Below, in pieces: positions 1 through 4,511 of a DNA stretch of 5,911 nt. The DNA comes from an uncultured Treponema sp. (GTDB lineage: Bacteria > Spirochaetota > Spirochaetia > Treponematales > Treponemataceae), in contig CAKZZK010000210.1 in NCBI GenBank assembly GCA_937885235.1, forward strand, positions 1 to 5,911. Reading direction: 5' to 3'. The translations under genes were made by a program, and so were the position numbers. The notes beneath the pieces are model-generated. The model did not search any database and was not told the origin of the DNA. It was given only the letters and a program-made list of their open reading frames with translations. Each line of letters begins with the position of its first letter. The first letter of the stretch is position 1.

Positions 1-14
1 TTTTATATCCTTTT

Positions 15-20
15 TATAAT
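15..20 (+). promoter_or_regulatory. Candidate -10 promoter element ahead of the TPR/mre operon
   Basis: A perfect TATAAT hexamer lies in a T-rich leader about 21 nt before the preferred GTG start of the first gene. The matching -35 box would fall just outside the window, so only half of the promoter can be judged. If real, the transcript would begin near position 27, leaving a very short leader. AT-rich DNA produces such hexamers by chance, so this is tentative. Confidence 0.3.
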
Positions 21-29
21 TGTTTTTCC

Positions 30-36
30 AAGGTGG
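30..36 (+). promoter_or_regulatory. Ribosome binding site deciding the start of the TPR gene
   Basis: AAGGTGG, one mismatch from AAGGAGG, ends 5 nt before the GTG at 42. The earlier in-frame GTG at 33 lies inside this element and has only T-rich sequence upstream, so 42 is the better start. A third option is ATG at 72, preceded by AAGGGG at 57-62 with a 9-nt spacer. Confidence 0.45.
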
Positions 37-41
37 GGGAA

Positions 42-1013
42 GTGACAAGAAGAAAAAAGGGGCTTCGTTCGATGTCCCGCAGGCAGACAAAGTTTTTTTC
101 ACCGAAACTTGTTATTGTTTTTTTCTCTCTTTTATTAGTATGCGCGGGGATAACCTTTGTCTTCTACCATCTGGCGGGCAAGTATTTTTCCCCTGCTGAT
201 TCTGTCTCTCAGCTCTATGAGCACTGGAATAAAAACGAGGTGGCTGAGACCTATGAGGCGGCAGGGCATATTTTGGACAAGACCCCCTTTCAAAACACCG
301 CGCTGACTTTGCGGGGATATAGCGCTTTCAAGCTTGCCGTCTCCGAACCAGACAACAATGCCCTCACCCAGAGCTACCTCGATGAGGCGATAAACAATCT
401 GCGCGTCGCCCTGCAGTCGGTGAAGGCGCAGGCTGTCCCGCAGATATATTATGTGCTGGGGCTGACTTATTTCTACAAGAACAAACTTTCTTCTTATTAT
501 TACTATGCAGATTTGACCACAAAGTATCTGGAAGCGGCTTTGGCTGCGGGATACAAGTCTAAGGATATCCCCGAGCTTTTGGGCTTGAGCTACGCTGATC
601 TGGGGAACACTGACAAGAGCATTGCCTCTTTTACCCAGGCACTGTCGGTGCATGAGAGCGATATACTGCTCTATAATATTGCAAAGCAGTATTATAGAAA
701 CAATCAAGGCGGGGTTGCCAAGCAGTACTTAGTCCGCGCAATACAGCTTTCGCAGGATGATGATATAGTCCTTAACAGCCATAACATTCTTGGCCGAATT
801 TATATTGATGAGGAAAATTATGACGCTGCCCAGCAGGAGTTTGACATGATTTTGGAAAAAAATGCAAATTTTGCTGACGCATACTATGGTCTTGGTATAT
901 TATATGAGCATAAAGGTGATACTGCCAAGGCCAGAGCAGAATGGCGGAAGTGCCTGAAAATTCAGGTCAATCATGCAGGTGCAGTGAAAAAATTGGCGGA
1001 AGTGAAAGGCTGA
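42..1013 (+). CDS. Membrane-anchored tetratricopeptide repeat (TPR) protein, function unknown
   Basis: The protein is 323 residues from GTG 42. It is 326 from GTG 33 and 313 from ATG 72; the ribosome-site match favours 42. A very basic N-terminus (RRKK, then SRRQ) is followed by one hydrophobic segment at about residues 23-42. This looks like a signal anchor with the basic side inside and the rest outside the membrane. The remainder is helical with TPR-like repeats. The clearest are at about 178-211 (ELLGLSYADLGNTDKSIASF), 248-281 (ILGRIYIDEENYDAAQQEF) and 278-311 (AYYGLGILYEHKGDTAKARA). Weaker repeats lie at about 60-100 and 135-170. TPRs are protein-binding scaffolds; no catalytic motif is visible. 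It sits 30 nt ahead of mreB on the same strand, so it is probably co-transcribed with the elongasome genes and may assist them. That role is inferred from position only. I cannot assign a named family. Confidence 0.85.
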   Translation: MTRRKKGLRSMSRRQTKFFSPKLVIVFFSLLLVCAGITFVFYHLAGKYFSPADSVSQLYEHWNKNEVAETYEAAGHILDKTPFQNTALTLRGYSAFKLAVSEPDNNALTQSYLDEAINNLRVALQSVKAQAVPQIYYVLGLTYFYKNKLSSYYYYADLTTKYLEAALAAGYKSKDIPELLGLSYADLGNTDKSIASFTQALSVHESDILLYNIAKQYYRNNQGGVAKQYLVRAIQLSQDDDIVLNSHNILGRIYIDEENYDAAQQEFDMILEKNANFADAYYGLGILYEHKGDTAKARAEWRKCLKIQVNHAGAVKKLAEVKG

Positions 1014-1026
1014 TTTGTAGTTTTAT

Positions 1027-1031
1027 GGAGG
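1027..1031 (+). promoter_or_regulatory. Ribosome binding site of mreB, long spacer
   Basis: GGAGG lies in the 30-nt gap between the TPR gene and mreB, with a 12-nt spacer to the ATG at 1044, longer than the usual 5-9 nt. The ATG at 1025 overlaps this element but is in another frame, so it cannot be an alternative mreB start. The gap holds no visible terminator. Confidence 0.55.
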
Positions 1032-1043
1032 AATATTCGCACT

Positions 1044-2081
1044 ATGAGCATTTGGGATAGTTTCGCGACTGATATAGGTATAGATTTGGGAACATGCAAC
1101 ACGTTGATATATGTACGCAATCAGGGGATTGTCATCGATGAGCCTTCTGTTGTCGCGGTTGAGAAAGGGACGGGAAAGGTCGTCGCCGTCGGAGCCGAGG
1201 CAAAGCGCATGCTGTGGAAGACTCCGGGCGGCATTGTCGCAATTCGCCCCCTCGCGGACGGTGTTATCTCTGACAGCGATTCCACCGAAAAGATGATAAA
1301 GTACTTCATCTCGAAGGTCATTCCCCGCCATCATCTGTTCAGGCAGATCCGTATGAAGATAGGCATTCCGTCCTGCATCACTCAGGTGGAACGGGATGCG
1401 GTTATGGCGGCTGCGCTTAAAGCGGGTGCGAAAGAGGTTGAAGTCATAGAGGAGAGCCTTGCGGCAGCTATCGGCGCACAAATTCCAATCTATGAGCCTG
1501 CGGGCCACATGGTCTGCGACATAGGCGGCGGTACGACGGAGGTTTCTGTCATCTCCCTCGGCGGCATGGTCATAACGAGCTCCATCCGCACGGGCGGCAA
1601 TGAGTTTGATGAAGCCATCATGAAGCATATCCGCTCGGTGCACAATCTAATCATAGGCCAGCAGACGGCAGAGCGCTTAAAGATAGAAATCGGCAACGCA
1701 ACAGCGGATGATACCATTGAAAAGATGGAAATCAAAGGCACCGATGCAATAACGGGGCTTCCGCGCCGTCTCGAAGTGGATTCCGTGGAAGTGCGGGAGG
1801 CCTTGAAGGAACCTGTCACCAAGATTGTGGAGGAAATCAAAAAGACCTTGGGCCGCACGCCGCCGGAATTGGCAGCTGATATTGTTGAGAGGGGCATTGT
1901 CATGACGGGCGGCGGCTCTATGCTGAAGGGCTTGCAGAAGCTCATTTCAAAGGAAACCGGTGTGCCTGTCATTCTGGTTGAAAAGCCCTTGGAATGCGTT
2001 GCTGTCGGTGCAGGTCAGGCATTCGAGCTGTTTAAGAATATGTCTTCAAATCGTTCTATTTATGATAACTTAAATAGTTAA
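1044..2081 (+). CDS. mreB: Rod shape-determining protein MreB (bacterial actin)
   Basis: MreB is the actin-like ATPase that forms membrane-bound filaments and organises lateral cell-wall synthesis with MreC, MreD, RodA and PBP2. The 345-residue product is full length for the family and collinear with it. Visible motifs are the phosphate-1 loop GIDLGTCNT at 12-20, IGIPSCIT at 106-113, VIEESLAAAIGA at 134-145 (with the glutamates that activate the attacking water in the family), the phosphate-2 loop DIGGGTTEV at 159-167, and the adenosine-site motif MTGGGSMLKG at 287-296. Two positions differ from the common consensus: EESL where EEPM is usual, and GGNEFDEAI at 184-192 where GGD or AGD is usual. 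Cys18 in the first loop, EESLAAAIGA and the DITGLPR-like region recall spirochaete MreBs, as far as I remember them. The gene is 30 nt after the TPR gene and 2 nt before mreC. Confidence 0.97.
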   Translation: MSIWDSFATDIGIDLGTCNTLIYVRNQGIVIDEPSVVAVEKGTGKVVAVGAEAKRMLWKTPGGIVAIRPLADGVISDSDSTEKMIKYFISKVIPRHHLFRQIRMKIGIPSCITQVERDAVMAAALKAGAKEVEVIEESLAAAIGAQIPIYEPAGHMVCDIGGGTTEVSVISLGGMVITSSIRTGGNEFDEAIMKHIRSVHNLIIGQQTAERLKIEIGNATADDTIEKMEIKGTDAITGLPRRLEVDSVEVREALKEPVTKIVEEIKKTLGRTPPELAADIVERGIVMTGGGSMLKGLQKLISKETGVPVILVEKPLECVAVGAGQAFELFKNMSSNRSIYDNLNS

Positions 2082-2083
2082 CG

Positions 2084-2959
2084 ATGAAGAAGAATTTTAT
2101 CTTTAAACTGCCGGAAATTGTTCTGGCTATCTGTATTCTCTGTTCGGGAGCAATGTTGGCATCTTCTACGGGTGGGTTCATTGTCAACTTTAACAGGGTT
2201 GGCTTTACCGTGCAAACCACCATGCAGAAGGGGGTCAATATCGTATGGAAAAGCATCTTTGGAACCTTTACGGCTATCAAGGACATTGCAAAGCTTCAAA
2301 GCGAATACGATGCGCTGGTGGAACAGCTCAAGGACTACGAGTATTTGCAGCGAAACAATGTTGAAATCCGCCGTGAAAATGAGCAGCTCCGCGAACAGCT
2401 CGGCTTTGCTGAGAGTTTAAAAAACAAAAACATCCCAGCGCAGATAATCGGTAGAAATCTGGACAGCTACTACACGGGGCTCACCGTCAACAAAGGTGCC
2501 CGCAGCGGAGTTCGCAAGGGGATGCCGGTCATCGCAATACAGCACGGCAATGTGGGCATTGTGGGAAAAATCATCACGGTGGGAATAGAGACCAGCCTTG
2601 TGATGCCACTCTATGATATGCAGTGCAATATCTCTGTCCGGATGCAGCGGACACGCGACGTCGGCATTGTGTCTGGAAACGGTTCTGATTCCGTTCCCCT
2701 TTCCCTGAAATACATCCGCAAGAGGGTGCAGAGTGAGCTGCATTACGGCGACATCGTTGTTACTAGCGGCGAGAATGACAACTATATGCGAGATATTCCC
2801 GTCGGGACAATCGTCCGATGGACGCCGGTTGACTATGCTTCCACACTTGACATTGAGCTTGAGCCGATTATCGATTTTACCCGTCTGGAAAACGTGCTCA
2901 TTGTAGACCAGCTGGCGGAAAAATCCACAGGGAAATCCGATGAAGGAGCAGGAAAATGA
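2084..2959 (+). CDS. mreC: Rod shape-determining protein MreC
   Basis: MreC is a bitopic membrane protein whose extracytoplasmic part binds and activates PBP2 within the elongasome. The 291-residue product has the family layout: a short cytoplasmic tail, one membrane segment at about 12-32, a coiled coil at about 63-108 (ending in RRENEQLREQLGF), then the beta-rich MreC domain. The family signature VNKGARSGVRKGMPV is at 135-149. GYGD-like text is replaced by HYGDIVVTSGEN further on, a usual feature of the second beta barrel. The C-terminal tail after LIVDQ is short, polar and probably disordered. The start is 2 nt after the mreB stop. No Shine-Dalgarno-like sequence precedes it, so translation probably depends on ribosomes finishing mreB. 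Its stop overlaps the mreD start in ATGA. Confidence 0.96.
   Translation: MKKNFIFKLPEIVLAICILCSGAMLASSTGGFIVNFNRVGFTVQTTMQKGVNIVWKSIFGTFTAIKDIAKLQSEYDALVEQLKDYEYLQRNNVEIRRENEQLREQLGFAESLKNKNIPAQIIGRNLDSYYTGLTVNKGARSGVRKGMPVIAIQHGNVGIVGKIITVGIETSLVMPLYDMQCNISVRMQRTRDVGIVSGNGSDSVPLSLKYIRKRVQSELHYGDIVVTSGENDNYMRDIPVGTIVRWTPVDYASTLDIELEPIIDFTRLENVLIVDQLAEKSTGKSDEGAGK
2943..2948 (+). promoter_or_regulatory. Ribosome binding site of mreD inside the mreC end
   Basis: AAGGAG, 7 nt before the ATG at 2956, is the strongest ribosome site in the operon. It supports the ATGA start that overlaps the mreC stop by 4 nt, so mreD can be both coupled and independently initiated. Confidence 0.65.
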
Positions 2960-3474
2960 AAATCCCCAGCGCAGCGCATACTTTCATCATAAGCCTGCTT
3001 GTTTTCCTCGTGGCTACTTTGGTAGAATCGTCAATTCTTTCCAATATTATGATATTGCCGGCAGTTCCTGACCTGTGCCTGCTGTGCCTGCTGTATATCT
3101 CTATCCAGAATGGCAGGCTCTTTGGCGAAACGATGGGCTTTTTCTCGGGGCTTTTCCTTGACTTCTTGGGGAGTGGTATTTTGGGCTTGAACTGCCTGTA
3201 CCGGACTGTCATAGGTTATCTGAGCGGATTTTTTAATAAAACCTTCAATGTTGAAGGGCTCTTCATCCCCATCCTGCTCGGGGGAATTGCGACGGTGGCA
3301 AAGGGGCTTTTCTTGTGGCTGATTTCCTTGCTTTTTCCCCACGGGCTATACTCTCTCTTTGACAAGGCTTTTCTCTTTGAATTGGCTGAAAACATCATCC
3401 TTGCCCCATTTGTTTTTAAATTCCTTGGTTTGTTCCGCAAGCTGCTCATTATAAGAGTGGAGAGTGTAATGTAA
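2956..3474 (+). CDS. mreD: Rod shape-determining protein MreD
   Basis: MreD is a small polytopic inner-membrane protein of the elongasome that works with MreC to control PBP2 and RodA. The 172-residue product is of family length and very hydrophobic, with membrane segments at about 9-29, 38-50, 55-72, 78-92, 100-126 and 138-160. Family hallmarks are PDLCLLCLLY at 38-47, the GET-GF--GLFLDFL stretch at 57-71, GILGLNCLYRT at 74-84 and GYLSG at 87-91. The start overlaps mreC by 4 nt and has a good ribosome site. The stop TAA shares one base with the ATG of mrdA. A 9-bp tandem duplication (TGCCTGCTG twice, 3076-3093) encodes Cys-Leu-Leu twice in the second membrane segment. Confidence 0.94.
   Translation: MKIPSAAHTFIISLLVFLVATLVESSILSNIMILPAVPDLCLLCLLYISIQNGRLFGETMGFFSGLFLDFLGSGILGLNCLYRTVIGYLSGFFNKTFNVEGLFIPILLGGIATVAKGLFLWLISLLFPHGLYSLFDKAFLFELAENIILAPFVFKFLGLFRKLLIIRVESVM
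3459..3462 (+). promoter_or_regulatory. Weak ribosome binding site of mrdA
   Basis: GGAG within the mreD end lies 11 nt before the ATG at 3474, a long spacer. The stop and start overlap as TAATG, so re-initiation after mreD is the likelier main route. Confidence 0.35.
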
Positions 3475-4511
3475 TGTTGACTTCAAATTATCATGGCCAT
3501 ACGGGTGAATTTCTGCAGAATGACGATTCTGTTGAAAAAACTGCCCGGCTCACGTTCCTCATCATTTTCTTTATCTTTATCTTTGCTATCTATGCTTTAA
3601 AGCTGTTCTCCCTTCAAATTGTGCAGGGAGAGGTATATCGCTCCCGCTCACACCAGATTTCGAGCACAGTTTCCACAATTCCTGCCCAGCGGGGGGAGAT
3701 CTTTGACAGAAATGCAAATCTGCCATTAGTCATCAACAATGATTCTTTTTCGGTCAGCATTATTCCGGGGGAAATTCCCAACGATTTGTACGACACAGTG
3801 ACTTTGAAGCTCTCTGGTTATTTGGGAATTTCAAAGGCAAGCATCGATGCAAAGATTCCCAAAAATCAGCGCCATTCTTTTTCCACGTTTGAAGTGAGGA
3901 GCAATGTGCCGTTTTCCACGATAAGTAATATCGCAGAGAACAGCACTGATTTGCCCGGCGTGTCTTGGGCGAGCAAGCCCGTGCGGAACTATGTTACCTC
4001 CGGCTCTATCAGTCATATTTTGGGCTATGTCGGCACAATCACAAAGGAGGAGCTGACAGAGCTGTTTAACTATGGCTATACGGCTAACTCCGTCGTCGGC
4101 AAGATGGGCATTGAGAGGCAGTATGACAAATTGCTGCAGGGAAAGCCCGGTAGGGAGAGCCGCACGATTGATGCCCGCGGTCACGTGCTGAGTGAGGTGC
4201 CCATTGTGGAACCACCGCAGAGCGGAAAGAATATTGTCCTCACCATCGACAACACGATACAGACTTTGGCAGAGAAAGCTCTGGGTGAACGGGTGGGCTC
4301 TGTCGTTGTTTTGAAACCGGCAAGCGGGGAAATCCTCGCAATGGTTTCTTATCCCTATTTTGATTCCAATTTGCTTTCTTCGGATGATTTTTCTTCCGAA
4401 TATGCAAGGGTTTCGTTGGATAGAAATAAGCCGCTTTTGAACCGCGCGGTGAATGCTGCTTATCCGCCCGCCTCTACGTTTAAGACCATCATGGCGACGG
4501 CAATGCTGAAT
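3474..4511 (+). CDS. mrdA: Penicillin-binding protein 2, N-terminal 346 residues only
   Basis: PBP2 is the elongasome-specific peptidoglycan DD-transpeptidase, the partner of RodA. The visible part starts with a cytoplasmic tail and one membrane anchor at about 25-48 (LTFLIIFFIFIFAIYALKL). The non-catalytic pedestal follows, with the conserved PAQRGEIFDRN at 70-80, HILGYVG at 181-187 and GKMGIERQYDKLLQGKPG at 209-226. The transpeptidase domain begins near 230 and reaches the active-site motif STFK, with nucleophile Ser334 and Lys337, close to Ser330 of the E. coli enzyme. The motif is preceded by YPPA rather than the commoner YPPG. PBP2 content ends at about ATAMLN, residues 341-346, so the later SxN and KTG motifs and about half of the transpeptidase domain are missing. 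The start overlaps the mreD stop as TAATG. rodA, expected next, is not in the window. Confidence 0.93.

Noticed and set aside
1014..1043. Possible terminator or promoter between the TPR gene and mreB
   Set aside because: The 30-nt gap has no inverted repeat with a T-run and no convincing -10/-35 pair; it holds only the GGAGG ribosome site.
1023..1643. A 206-codon open frame on the minus strand
   Set aside because: It lies wholly opposite mreB, has no recognisable family content, and is rich in Arg, Asp and His as expected for the antisense of a conserved gene.
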